64,000 bases of DNA from positions 186,001-250,000 of the forward strand of contig JBLXBZ010000004.1 of NCBI GenBank assembly GCA_048265185.1, given 5' to 3'. Position 1 is the stretch's first letter. Each line of letters begins with the position of its first letter. Below the pieces are notes generated by a model. The model saw nothing but the letters and a program-made list of their open reading frames with translations. It searched no databases and was not told where the DNA came from. The position numbers and the translations under genes were made by a program. Origin of the DNA: JBLXBZ01 sp048265185 (GTDB lineage: Bacteria > Pseudomonadota > Alphaproteobacteria > Rhizobiales > Stappiaceae). Positions 54,189 through 63,404 of this stretch are shown here, piece after piece.

Positions 54189-54626
54189 TCAACGTTCGAA
54201 GGTGAGCCGCAATCGCCCCAAAAACTTGCTCCGCGCGGCGAACATGCCCGCCAGTAAAGCGGCGACAAAAATCAAAGGCTCCAAACGGCCCACCGCCAAA
54301 GCCGGAATCGAGCCGCCAGGACAAAAGCCGACGATTCCCCAACCTACGCCGAAAAGCGCCGCGCCTCCAAACAAACGAGCGTCCAGATCTCTGCGCGTGG
54401 GCACATGAAATTTTACGTCGAGCAACGGCCGGGCTCGTTTGAAAAGGAGGTGATAGCCAATGGCGGTCACAGTCAGCGCGCCGCCCATAACAAAGGCCAG
54501 ACTCGGATCCCAATGACCAAAAACATCAAAAAAATTCAGAATTTTCGCCGGATTAGCCATGCCGGAAATCAAGATCCCCACACCAAAGACGACGCCAATT
54601 AAAAACGCAAGAATGATTCTGATCAT
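54189..54626 (-). CDS. YeeE/YedE-type (DUF6691) membrane protein
   Basis: A 145-residue membrane protein with four hydrophobic segments, the half-size partner of the preceding YeeE protein. The conserved GVLISGMANPAKILNFFDVFGHWDPSL and FGVGWGIVGFCPGGSIPAL parts carry the cysteine-glycine motif of thiosulfate/sulfur-compound permeases. The start is ATG 54626, four bases after the neighbour's stop, behind GGGGGA; the TTG at 54641 lies inside that gene. Confidence 0.9.
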   Translation of the reverse strand: MIRIILAFLIGVVFGVGILISGMANPAKILNFFDVFGHWDPSLAFVMGGALTVTAIGYHLLFKRARPLLDVKFHVPTRRDLDARLFGGAALFGVGWGIVGFCPGGSIPALAVGRLEPLIFVAALLAGMFAARSKFLGRLRLTFER

Positions 54627-54630
54627 CTCA

Positions 54631-55077
54631 TCATCCCCCAATCACATGACGCGTGATAAAGACGGTCGCCGCCGCCGCCGCCATGAAAGTCAGCGTCGCC
54701 GCAACTGAACGCGCTGAGAACCGCGCAAGACCGCACACCCCATGACCAGACGTGCAACCGGATCCCACAGACACCCCATAGCCAACCAAAACCCCGCCCA
54801 GAACCAAACCGGCGAAGGTGACCGGAACCTCCAAGACCGGCATTGCGCCAGTGATGAGGAAATAACCGGGCCCAGCGCAAATCATGCCCACAATGAACGC
54901 AAAGCGCCACCCACGCTCGAGCCCAGAAAGAGGAGCGTCTCCTTTGGGCGCTGGCAACAAAGACCCGAGAAATCCGCTAATCCCGGCGATCCGGCCGAAA
55001 AGCGCCATCATGGCCACAGCCGCAAGGCCGATCAACCCGCCGCCCAGCGCCGAGGTAAATGGCGTAAAATCCGTCAT
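54631..55077 (-). CDS. YeeE/YedE-type sulfur-transport membrane protein
   Basis: A 148-residue membrane protein, first gene of the sulfur operon. Four hydrophobic segments; the functional string is VSVGSGCTSGHGVCGLARFSARS near residue 113, with the cysteines used in sulfur-compound transport. The promoter region is the 48-bp palindrome 60 bases upstream. No BigR/SqrR-type regulator gene is in the window. Confidence 0.92.
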   Translation of the reverse strand: MTDFTPFTSALGGGLIGLAAVAMMALFGRIAGISGFLGSLLPAPKGDAPLSGLERGWRFAFIVGMICAGPGYFLITGAMPVLEVPVTFAGLVLGGVLVGYGVSVGSGCTSGHGVCGLARFSARSVAATLTFMAAAAATVFITRHVIGG

Positions 55078-55136
55078 GTCGTCTCCTCAAGGTCAGACCT
55101 TATTTTAAATTCCGCCTGCGGCGTAACGAGTACGCA

Positions 55137-55184
55137 TAGTTTCAATGTTTCAAATATATTCATATATTCGAAACATTGAAACTA
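55137..55184. promoter_or_regulatory. 48-bp near-perfect palindrome, candidate BigR/SqrR-type operator
   Basis: Outer arms TAGTTTCAATGTTTC (55137-55151) and GAAACATTGAAACTA (55170-55184) are perfect inverted repeats of 15 bases; the 18-base AT-rich core is itself nearly symmetric (only the edge pair and the centre pair mismatch). It contains ATTC-N8-GAAA, one base off the ATTC-N8-GAAT reported for SqrR/BigR. No T tract follows on the minus strand, so it is more likely an operator than a terminator. Confidence 0.65.
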
Positions 55185-55215
55185 TTCTAGCCTTTTCCCC
55201 ATCATTTTCATGTAT

Positions 55216-57270
55216 TTAAATTCGCGGGTCAGCCGCGATGAACAACGACGCGCCGTCGCGATGCTTTTCATTCGCGGTTGGCAACTTCGCCAACGGATTA
55301 TCCCGCGACGGCGCCTCATCACGGTCCGTCTCCACAGTGGATAGCTCATCAAATGGATAGCGCACGGTTTCATGAACGATAGAACCGACGTAAATCGGCG
55401 TCGCCATATTGTTTTTCTCAACCTTGAATGCGGACGGCCACAACCGAAGCACCCACCGCCCTCTCACGCGCTCTGACGAATGGGTTTCACCTTCGCCATC
55501 GGCGGCGGGCGTCTCGCCGTCCGCCCGTATCAACACCATAGCGGGGGTGCGCCCATTATGCGTGCGAGGCAAGGTGGGCAGGGAATCCGGCGGCGTTTGA
55601 CTGACAAGAAACCCGGTTGAGCTGGATAAGCTCCATCCCGGCGCCGTTTTCCAGCCTTGAGCCGCGGCCACCGCATGCAGATAGATGAGATCTCCCGCCC
55701 ATTGAATGGTGAGCGGCTCTTCGGTTTCTCCGCTGAGTTCGATTCGCCGCTCCGGCAATTGGCGCCAATCCTCCTCGAACCACCTGTGTAAAGGCAGCAG
55801 CACGCCCGGAGACTCACGATCATACATAAGTATGGCCCCATCCATATTGCGCGCAATATGAAAACCTCCCACCACCGCCAAAGTCGCCGCCGTCAAAGCG
55901 GCCAAAACCCAGCGGCCAATTTTCTCATTATGAACCGAGCCGAAAATAAATGCGAAGACGGAAACCATCGCCGTCCCGAAGACCAGCCCTCCAATCACGT
56001 CGGACATCCAATGCGCGCCGAGATAAATGCGGGAAAAGGCTATGGCGAGAATGTAAATAACGGTGACGGTGAAGACCCCGGCTTTGGCGAGCGGCGAGCG
56101 GTCATGCGCGATCAAGACGGCGACAATGCCATAAAGAACCGTATTGATGGTTGCGTGACCGCTAGGAAAGCTGAACGCGTCGGCGCCGGTGTATATGTCG
56201 ATAGGCCGTTCCCGGTGAATGGCCAACTTGAACAAAGGCACGAAAACCGCGGCGCTCGCCAAGGCGATCAGGAAGCCCGCGCCGCGCCGCCACGCTTTGC
56301 GCAGAAACAAATATCCCGCCACAGCGGCCCCCACCGCGGCGCAAACCACCCCGTCGCCAAGCATGGTCAAGAACACCATCACCCAATCGCCCGCCGGCGT
56401 GCGCAAATCATGGAACAGATTGCGAATAGCAAGGTCGGCGCGCGTCAAAGTTTGCCCCGGCGAAATTTCCGATGCGATCCAGACGAAAGCGGGAAAACAA
56501 ATAAGCAACAGCAGCGCCGACGCCAGAATTCCTGCAGAACGCGGATGACTGGGATCAAAGGCGAGGGCGCACCATTTGGCTAGGCGCCCCGGCCGGCGCG
56601 CGAACCAATTAGCGAGAGCAAGACGGCTTCCGGCGAACAAGGGTAGAATAATCAAGATCAACCACCGCCCAAGCATAACCGCCAGAAACAGGATCGCCAC
56701 CAAAGCGCCCAAAACAATGGCCAAACGCGAGCTGACTTCGCCCAAAGCGGCGAAAGCCGTTCCCGCGATAAAGCCGGGCCCCAGATGCACGATCGCCCAC
56801 GCGACCGCCGACACAACGTTGATAATGGTGAAACGGGTGGCGTCCATTCCAGCCATTCCGGCGATGCCGGGAACAATGGCCTTCACCCCCGGAACGAAAC
56901 GGCCGATGAACACGCTCTTGCCGCCGTGAACCTTGAAATATTCCTCGCCGCGCTCCACCAAGCCCCGATAGCGAGTGAGAGGCCACAGGTTTTTCAGCCG
57001 ATCCTTATAAACATATCCAACCCAATAAGAAATCGCGTCGCCGGCGATGGCGCCCATGATCGTCCAGATCAAAATTGGCCAAGCGTCCAGCTTGCCAAGT
57101 CCCACCAAGGTCCCCGCCCCCACCAGAACCACCGTCGAGGGAACGAAAAGCCCGATAATAAAAAGAGCCTCTCCCATGGAGATCAGGAAAACAATGACGC
57201 CGGCGAACGAGGGATTGTCGCCGATAAAATCAACGATCTGGTTGAGATACTGGCTAATAAGATCAGTCAC
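55216..57270 (-). CDS. DedA-PAP2-LssY fusion membrane protein
   Basis: A 684-residue inner-membrane protein with three domains. Residues 1-200 are DedA/VTT (GRFVPGVKAIVPGIAGMAG). Residues 270-460 are a PAP2 acid phosphatase with all three motifs: KLAIHRERP near 348, SFPSGHAT near 368 and SRIYLGAHWMSD near 411. Residues 500-650 are a LssY C-terminal-like beta domain (WFEDWRQLPERRI onward). The combination implies phosphatase action on a lipid that the DedA part may help move. It is the gene before the sulfur operon palindrome. Confidence 0.92.
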   Translation of the reverse strand: MTDLISQYLNQIVDFIGDNPSFAGVIVFLISMGEALFIIGLFVPSTVVLVGAGTLVGLGKLDAWPILIWTIMGAIAGDAISYWVGYVYKDRLKNLWPLTRYRGLVERGEEYFKVHGGKSVFIGRFVPGVKAIVPGIAGMAGMDATRFTIINVVSAVAWAIVHLGPGFIAGTAFAALGEVSSRLAIVLGALVAILFLAVMLGRWLILIILPLFAGSRLALANWFARRPGRLAKWCALAFDPSHPRSAGILASALLLLICFPAFVWIASEISPGQTLTRADLAIRNLFHDLRTPAGDWVMVFLTMLGDGVVCAAVGAAVAGYLFLRKAWRRGAGFLIALASAAVFVPLFKLAIHRERPIDIYTGADAFSFPSGHATINTVLYGIVAVLIAHDRSPLAKAGVFTVTVIYILAIAFSRIYLGAHWMSDVIGGLVFGTAMVSVFAFIFGSVHNEKIGRWVLAALTAATLAVVGGFHIARNMDGAILMYDRESPGVLLPLHRWFEEDWRQLPERRIELSGETEEPLTIQWAGDLIYLHAVAAAQGWKTAPGWSLSSSTGFLVSQTPPDSLPTLPRTHNGRTPAMVLIRADGETPAADGEGETHSSERVRGRWVLRLWPSAFKVEKNNMATPIYVGSIVHETVRYPFDELSTVETDRDEAPSRDNPLAKLPTANEKHRDGASLFIAADPRI

Positions 57271-57387
57271 GTCAGGGCGCTCAACTCACAAGGAAACGTC
57301 AGTTCAATGGGCCAGAGCCATCATGCGAAAATCTATAGGCCTTCAATCGGCGTCTGTCATCCATGCGGCTCCGGCTCAAGCCGCTTC

Positions 57388-58971
57388 TCATCCAAATATC
57401 TGAACGCAGGTCGCCGTAACGGCGCTAATGGCGATCAACCAGAGCGCCACGCGTCCCGAGCGAGAGTGACGCGCCTCGGAACGCCCGATAGCTTCCGCGG
57501 TTTCAGGATCAAACCGCAACCCCTTATTCGCCATAGCCTCCATTTCAGCGGACATGCGGCCAAGCCGTTCCGCCATCAACGGCAAATCATTGGCGATTCG
57601 CCCTAGCGCCGCGATGCTGAGCCCAACGTCCTGCAAACGCCCCACAGGGCCCAAATTTCTCTCAATCCACGTGCGAATGACCGGTTCAGCCGTCTTCCAC
57701 ATGTCGAGATGAGGGTTGAGCGTGCGCGCGACCCCCTCCACCACCACCATGGTTTTCTGGAGCATGATCAGCTGAGTCTGCGTCTGCATGTTGAAAATCT
57801 CCGTCACCTCCAGCAGTTGCGTCAATAACCGCGCCATTGAGATGTCTGAAGCGTCTTGCCCATGTATCGGCTCGCCAATCGCCCGAATCGCCTGCGCGAA
57901 AACCTCAACATCCTGATCGGCGGGAACATAACCCGCCTCAAAGTGAACCTCCGCCACCCGTCGGTAATTTCGGGTGATGAATCCATATAAAATTTCCGCC
58001 AAATACCGTTTTTCAGTGCGCGACAATCGTCCCGTTATGCCAAAATCGACGGCGACAAGCGTTCCATCCGCCTCAACGAACAAATTGCCCTGATGCATGT
58101 CGGCGTGAAAAAAGCCGTCGCGCACCGCATGGCGTAAAAACGACTGAATCACCAATGCGCCCAAAGCTTCAAGATCATGGCCGGCGGCTTCAATGGCCCC
58201 GATGTCGGAGAGTTTAACGCCGTCGATCCACTCCATGGTCAACACCGCCTTGGCGGTGCGCGGCCAATTCACCATTGGAACGCGGAACCCCGGATCATCA
58301 AGGGTATTTTCCGCCATTTCCGACAAGCCCGCGGCTTCGAGACGGAAATCCATTTCAAGCGCGACGGATTTGGCCAATGTGTCCACAACCGCCACAGGAC
58401 GCAATCGCCGGGCCGCCGGATCAAGCCTCTCAACCATCCGCGCGACAAAATAAAAGCAATCAAGATCTTTCTTGAAACGCGCCGCGACCCCCGGCCGCAG
58501 CACCTTGACCGCGACTTTTCGCTCCGTTCCATCATTATCGCGAATCGTCGCCGGATGAACCTGCGCGATGGAGGCGGCGGCCACCGCTTCGCCAAAAGTG
58601 ACGAAGATCTCGTTCAGCGGCTTGCCAATCTGATCCTCCACCGTCTTCACCGCTTCATCATGCGGGAACGGCGGCAAGCGGTCTTGCAAGGAGGTCAACT
58701 CGCGCGCCATATCGGCGCCGACCACGTCAGCGCGCGTGGCCAGGAACTGCCCCAGCTTCACATAGGAAGGGCCTAGCCGGTTGAGCGCGGCGGACAGACG
58801 CGAGCGCGCCGACGCGTCCGTGGCGGCGCGCCGCTCAAACAGCCGGGCGCAGGCGATCGCCATGCGCGGCGCCGGCGGCAGATCAGGAAAATCCTCCGCA
58901 AGAGCGAACACCCCCTCGCGCGCCAGAACAAAACCGACCTTCATCAGCCGGAACACATGCATAAGACTCAT
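57388..58971 (-). CDS. ubiB: UbiB-type ubiquinone biosynthesis kinase-like protein
   Basis: ABC1/UbiB/ADCK protein of 527 residues needed for ubiquinone synthesis. The KxGQ region appears as YVKLGQFLATRADVV, the P-loop-like ATP-binding strand as VAVKVLRPG, the catalytic HADMHQGNLF and VDFGITGR (DFG) as in the family. One or two membrane segments close the C-terminus (VALWLIAISAVTATC). The start is ATG 58971, five bases after ubiE; an upstream ATG (59004) lies within ubiE. It is co-transcribed with ubiE. Confidence 0.95.
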   Translation of the reverse strand: MSLMHVFRLMKVGFVLAREGVFALAEDFPDLPPAPRMAIACARLFERRAATDASARSRLSAALNRLGPSYVKLGQFLATRADVVGADMARELTSLQDRLPPFPHDEAVKTVEDQIGKPLNEIFVTFGEAVAAASIAQVHPATIRDNDGTERKVAVKVLRPGVAARFKKDLDCFYFVARMVERLDPAARRLRPVAVVDTLAKSVALEMDFRLEAAGLSEMAENTLDDPGFRVPMVNWPRTAKAVLTMEWIDGVKLSDIGAIEAAGHDLEALGALVIQSFLRHAVRDGFFHADMHQGNLFVEADGTLVAVDFGITGRLSRTEKRYLAEILYGFITRNYRRVAEVHFEAGYVPADQDVEVFAQAIRAIGEPIHGQDASDISMARLLTQLLEVTEIFNMQTQTQLIMLQKTMVVVEGVARTLNPHLDMWKTAEPVIRTWIERNLGPVGRLQDVGLSIAALGRIANDLPLMAERLGRMSAEMEAMANKGLRFDPETAEAIGRSEARHSRSGRVALWLIAISAVTATCVQIFG

Positions 58972-58976
58972 GGATC

Positions 58977-59777
58977 TCAATATTTCCAGCCGGTGTGAAG
59001 ACAAGCGACGCCACCAGAGTAATTGCGATAGGAAACGCGATTGAAGCCAGCTTTCTCAATCATTGCGGCGAATCTATCTTGATTGGGAAACTTGCGAATC
59101 GACTCCACCAGATAACGATAAGGCTCACCGTCTCCAGCCACCGCCTTGCCGATAGCCGGTATGGCGTTGAAGGAATAAAGATCATAAATTTTATCAAGCA
59201 TGGGCACGTCAACCTGCGAGAACTCGAGGCACATGAACCGCCCGCCCCGTTTCAGCACGCGATGCGCTTCGCGCAGCGCCTGATCAATGCGCGGCACGTT
59301 GCGAATTCCAAAGGCGATGGTGTAAACGTCAAAATACTTATCGGGAAACGGCAAGTCTTCCGCGTTGCCTTCAACGAAGCGAATATGTTCGCCAAGACCG
59401 GCCTTGTCGGCCCGGTCGCGGCCCACGGACAACATGGAGCCATTGATGTCGCAAACCACGGCGCTGGCATGACGGCGCGAACGCTCCACAATCTGCGTCG
59501 CCACGTCGCCGGTTCCCCCCGCCACGTCCAGCGTCTTGAAAGCGCTCCCGCCGCGCGGCGGCGCCAGATTGGACACCATCGCCTCTTTCCATACCCGGTG
59601 CAGCCCCGCCGACATCAAGTCGTTCATAATGTCGTAGCGGCGCGCAACCTTATGGAACACGTCATTGACGAGCGGTTGTTTCTCGCCTTCCGCCACAGTT
59701 TTGAAGCCGAAGCTGGTGGCCATCTCAGGCCCCTTGGTCCGGTCGCTCGCCCGCGGATGGCTCATCTTCGTCACCAT
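58977..59777 (-). CDS. ubiE: Demethylmenaquinone/2-methoxy-6-polyprenyl-benzoquinol methyltransferase
   Basis: SAM-dependent C-methyltransferase of quinone biosynthesis, 266 residues. Signature HKVARRYDIMNDLMSAGLHRVWK near residue 38, SAM-binding LDVAGGTGDVA near 74, and the conserved YTIAFGIRNVPRIDQAL. The start is ATG 59777 (MVTKMSHPR) with AAGGAGAA eight bases upstream; the open frame extends to 59963 across the mutM promoter and is rejected. Confidence 0.97.
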   Translation of the reverse strand: MVTKMSHPRASDRTKGPEMATSFGFKTVAEGEKQPLVNDVFHKVARRYDIMNDLMSAGLHRVWKEAMVSNLAPPRGGSAFKTLDVAGGTGDVATQIVERSRRHASAVVCDINGSMLSVGRDRADKAGLGEHIRFVEGNAEDLPFPDKYFDVYTIAFGIRNVPRIDQALREAHRVLKRGGRFMCLEFSQVDVPMLDKIYDLYSFNAIPAIGKAVAGDGEPYRYLVESIRKFPNQDRFAAMIEKAGFNRVSYRNYSGGVACLHTGWKY

Positions 59778-59879
59778 AGCTTTTCTCCTTATTGCGGCGA
59801 ACCATAGTATAAGCGTCGCCCCAAGGCTATCGCGCCGAATAGCCGCAGCGCCCATAATTCCGAAATCCATGAGGGTTAT

Positions 59880-60773
59880 ATGCCAGAATTGCCGGAAGTC
59901 GAGACGGTTCGCAAAGGTCTTTCCCCCATTTTTGAAGGCGCGCGCCTGATCCGCATTGAACAAAGACGCGCGGATTTACGGTTCCCCTTTCCAAAAGACT
60001 TCACAGACCAGCTCACCGGCGCCGTCGTGACGAGCTTGTCCCGGCGCTCAAAATATCTTCTAGCGGATATGGACAATGGCCTCGTGCTGATCATGCATCT
60101 GGGCATGTCCGGATCATTCCGGGTGGAAGAGGCCGGAAAAAAAGGCGGCGGCGGTCAACCAGACGCGGTATTTCATCACCCCAAAGACAAGAACGCCGTT
60201 CATGATCACGTAGTCTTTCATCTTGAGCATCCCTCGACCAACCGCCCGCGCGGCAAGATCATATATAATGATCCGCGCCGCTTTGGTTTCATGACGTTGA
60301 CGCCGCGCGCTGGGCTGGAAGATCACCCCTATTTCGCCGAACTGGGAGTGGAGCCCACCGGCAACATTCTCGACGGTCCGTTGTTGATGACATTATTTAC
60401 GGGCCGGACCGCGCCTTTGAAATCGGCGCTTTTAAATCAGAAGCTGATCGCGGGTCTGGGCAATATCTATGTTTGTGAAGCTCTGCACCGGTCCGGCCTC
60501 TCGCCCTTGCGTAAGGCGGGAACGCTGAGCCAAGCCGAAGCGGACCGGCTTGCCGGCGACATTCGCCAGGTGATCGCCGAGGCCATCGAAGCGGGCGGCT
60601 CTTCCTTGCGCGACCACCGTCAGACAGATGGGGAGCTTGGCTATTTTCAACATCGATTCCGCGTTTATGACCGCGAAGGCGCTCCTTGCCCAACCCACGG
60701 ATGCAACGGCGTTATCGAGCGTTTCGCCCAATCGGGGCGTTCGAGTTTTCACTGCCCCTTGTGCCAAGGCTAG
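59880..60773 (+). CDS. mutM: Formamidopyrimidine-DNA glycosylase
   Basis: Base-excision repair enzyme that removes 8-oxoguanine and nicks the strand, 297 residues. The N-terminus MPELPEVETV supplies the catalytic proline and glutamate; LGNIYVCEALHRSG is the helix-two-turn-helix near residue 194; the C-terminal zinc finger uses CPTHGC and HCPLC. A small insertion, GKKGGGGQPDAVFHHPKDK near residue 83, is longer than in many homologues. Divergent from ubiE with about 100 bases between starts. Confidence 0.97.
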   Translation: MPELPEVETVRKGLSPIFEGARLIRIEQRRADLRFPFPKDFTDQLTGAVVTSLSRRSKYLLADMDNGLVLIMHLGMSGSFRVEEAGKKGGGGQPDAVFHHPKDKNAVHDHVVFHLEHPSTNRPRGKIIYNDPRRFGFMTLTPRAGLEDHPYFAELGVEPTGNILDGPLLMTLFTGRTAPLKSALLNQKLIAGLGNIYVCEALHRSGLSPLRKAGTLSQAEADRLAGDIRQVIAEAIEAGGSSLRDHRQTDGELGYFQHRFRVYDREGAPCPTHGCNGVIERFAQSGRSSFHCPLCQG

Positions 60774-60876
60774 CGCGCCGCTCACAGCTTGCGTGAAGCA
60801 AAACCTTGAGATACGCCTTTATATAGGATGACGCCGCGCAAGCGGTTTCGCCGCAAATGTCTTTTGGGAGGTTACG

Positions 60877-61650
60877 ATGGCCTACGAGAATATTCTGGTG
60901 GAGAAACGTGGCGGAGTCGGCTTGATCCAGCTTAACCGTCCGAAGGCGTTAAACGCCCTAAACTCAGCGCTCATTGCGGAACTAAACGCGGCGCTGTCGA
61001 AATTTGAAATGGACGACAAGATTGGCTGCGTCGTTTTAACCGGCTCGGAAAAAGCTTTCGCCGCCGGCGCCGACATCAAGGAAATGAGCGATCAATCCTT
61101 TATCGACGCCTATAAGAATGATTTCATCACCAGCTGGGACGCCGTCTCCCGCTTCCGCAAGCCTTTGATCGCGGCCGTGTCCGGCTATGCGCTGGGCGGC
61201 GGCTGCGAGCTGGCGATGATGTGCGATTTCATTCTCGCCGCTGAAAACGCCAAATTTGGTCAACCGGAAATAACCTTGGGCGTTATGCCCGGAGCGGGCG
61301 GCACTCAGCGCCTCACCCGCTTCGTGGGTAAGTCCAAAGCTATGGAAATGTGCCTGACCGGCCGGTTGATGGACGCGCAGGAAGCCGAACGCTCCGGTCT
61401 GGCGAGCCGGGTGCTTCCCGTTGACGAGCTTTTAAACGAAGCAATGGAAGTCGCAGAGAAAATCGCTAATTTCTCCACCCCCGCCACCATGATGACCAAG
61501 GAAAGCGTCAACCGCGCTTATGAAACGACCATGACCGAAGGCGTTCGCTTTGAACGTCGGATATTTCACGCCATGTTCGCCACCAAGGATCAGAAAGAAG
61601 GAATGGCGGCTTTCATCGAGAAGCGCAGCCCCCAATTCCGCAACAAGTGA
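60877..61650 (+). CDS. Enoyl-CoA hydratase
   Basis: Crotonase-fold hydratase (257 residues) acting on short trans-2-enoyl-CoA in beta-oxidation. The CoA/oxyanion motif is AFAAGADIKEMSD near residue 61, and the catalytic Glu pair lies in ALGGGCELAMMCDF (near 108) and FGQPEITLGVMPGAGGTQRL (near 128), the classic arrangement of ECHS1/FadB-type enzymes. It precedes rpsT, an order common in Alphaproteobacteria. A GGGAGG ribosome-binding site is seven bases upstream. Confidence 0.95.
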   Translation: MAYENILVEKRGGVGLIQLNRPKALNALNSALIAELNAALSKFEMDDKIGCVVLTGSEKAFAAGADIKEMSDQSFIDAYKNDFITSWDAVSRFRKPLIAAVSGYALGGGCELAMMCDFILAAENAKFGQPEITLGVMPGAGGTQRLTRFVGKSKAMEMCLTGRLMDAQEAERSGLASRVLPVDELLNEAMEVAEKIANFSTPATMMTKESVNRAYETTMTEGVRFERRIFHAMFATKDQKEGMAAFIEKRSPQFRNK

Positions 61651-61843
61651 CGTAATTGGCAGAAACGCGTTGACGAACGCTTCGATCCTATTTATAAACG
61701 CGCCTGACCAGTGGCGGCCTATCAGGTCGCCGCTTTCGTTTGATTAAGTTGGCGTCAGTTGTTTGCAGTGTAAATTGTTGACGACGCCCGTTGACTTAAT
61801 CACGATCGGACCAGGTAATTCTCTTTACGGATCAGGACAGACC

Positions 61844-62110
61844 ATGGCCAATACACCCTCGGCCAAGAAGGCGGCGCGTAAAATCGAACGTCGCACGGCC
61901 ACAAACAAGGCCCGTCGCAGCCGCGTGCGCACTTTCTTGCGTAAGGTTGAAGAAGCAATCGCTTCTGGAGACCAAGCTGTTGCCAACGAGGCGTTCAAAG
62001 CTGCACAGCCTGAGCTGATGCGGGCGGTTTCCAAAGGCGTCTACCATACCAATATGGCGTCGCGGAAAATCTCTCGTCTCAATTCACGGATCAAAGCCAT
62101 CGGCGCGTGA
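61844..62110 (+). CDS. rpsT: 30S ribosomal protein S20
   Basis: A basic, helical 88-residue protein of the small subunit. Start ATG 61844 (MANTPSAKKAARKIERR) after AGGA; the frame runs upstream to 61763 but without support. The C-terminal VYHTNMASRKISRLNSRIKAI is typical. Followed by a strong terminator. Confidence 0.98.
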   Translation: MANTPSAKKAARKIERRTATNKARRSRVRTFLRKVEEAIASGDQAVANEAFKAAQPELMRAVSKGVYHTNMASRKISRLNSRIKAIGA

Positions 62111-62135
62111 GCGACCGAAAACTTTGCCTAAAATT

Positions 62136-62160
62136 AACCCGGCCAATGGCCGGGTTTTTT
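62136..62160 (+). terminator. Terminator of rpsT
   Basis: Perfect 9-bp stem AACCCGGCC / GGCCGGGTT with loop AAT, followed by a T tract. Confidence 0.95.
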
Positions 62161-63404
62161 GTTGATTTTTTTCTGTGAACCTTTTTCTGGCAAATATTCA
62201 ACCGATTCTATACACTTTAAAGTTGCGTAAAATAATTCATCTACTTGGCAAATTTTATTTATATATATCAAAAACATAGCTATATGACGAATGTGCAACC
62301 TCCCAGAGAATAGGATTCGATAGCTGTCAAGGACAACATTCTAAATTTTTTTTGAGCGCCTATTTGAAACTGTCAAATCCATAAAGAAGCCCGTAAAAAA
62401 CATTGAGTCCAAACGCGTTCCCGCAATTGCTCACATGGTGAGAAAAATCGACTCGCGCCCCCTGTTGGGAGTTTGTTGGCTTCATGCTGTTGCGAGGCTT
62501 GAACGGCCTGTGTATGGTCATTTTATCGGAAAATTATCTGCACTTATCGAGTAATAATGATCAAACGTCTTTACAGGTAGAAAATCATGCGATTTTTTGT
62601 AAATTTAAATTTTATCAATAATTTTGCTAAACTCTCAAAAGTATAGCTTCTACATCCTAAATCAATTTACTCTTTAAATTAATAATCCAGATTTCAGCAT
62701 ATTTCTTCAATGCCATACAAGAAAAACCTTGCCGTTACTTGCGCGCAGGCGGTGATTTTCTTTGTTTTCGTTTAGGTTAAATGAAAAGAAAAGGCAGTTT
62801 ATTGACAAGATCGATGGGTGCGAGGGAAGAGCGGACAATGAACAAACGACGGCGCATCTAATTTGCCGTCAAATGTTTTCGGATTGAGAGAAATGGCTAA
62901 CCAGAGAGACGACCATGAAGATGATTGGATGTAAGCTGGTTGAGAAAAAAGACGGGACAAGGAGAGCACAGGTGAACATTCGCGTATCACGTCAAAAACG
63001 CCCAACTGCGGCTTCTTTTTCCAAAAAGGGCTTGACCGCAGCCGCACAATCCATTTTCTGTGCCGCTCCCTAGCCGTTCATAAGCAGACGGCGGCGTCTT
63101 GAAAAGATCAGGCGAATTTGTCTTGGAGGACCTTCTCAAATTCATCCGTTTGGATGGCTGAGCCCCAAAGACGGCTCCACTCGGTCTGATTTTAAATAAA
63201 GCGTCTCGCAGAAATGAGTTCTGAAAGGCGTGAATTTAAAACCTCCGCATAGGGCGGATATGAAACATTAACGTGGAGAACTTTCTCCGCGAAGAATTCT
63301 GTCGCTTCAAGCGACCAATCACGAGCCGGATTTACGGCTAAATATTAAGACGATGAGCGACTGTGGCGGATCGCTCGCAAATAGGACAGAGGCGACTATC
63401 AGGC
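62161..63404. other. AT-rich region between rpsT and dnaA
   Basis: 1.24 kb without a convincing gene. The first half is strongly AT-rich with four GANTC sites (62204, 62314, 62405, 62450). It contains TTAA-N7-TAAA at 62217-62231 (one base off the CtrA motif TTAA-N7-TTAA). No canonical TTATCCACA DnaA box was found on either strand. Near dnaA there are three short dyads (63243-63315), including GTCGCTT-C-AAGCGAC at 63301-63315. A 52-codon frame at 62915-63073 has a GAGAG sequence upstream but weak coding character. Confidence 0.6.

Noticed and set aside
62799..63047. Minus-strand 82-codon frame before dnaA
   Set aside because: Overlaps the frame above in the opposite direction, lacks a ribosome-binding site and conserved character.
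62915..63073. 52-codon frame with GAGAG upstream
   Set aside because: Short, no recognisable feature, located in a non-coding AT-rich region; evidence too weak to call a gene.
62161..63404. Calling the region before dnaA a replication origin
   Set aside because: AT-rich and GANTC-rich, but no canonical DnaA box on either strand; many alphaproteobacterial origins lie near hemE instead. Kept only as a finding.
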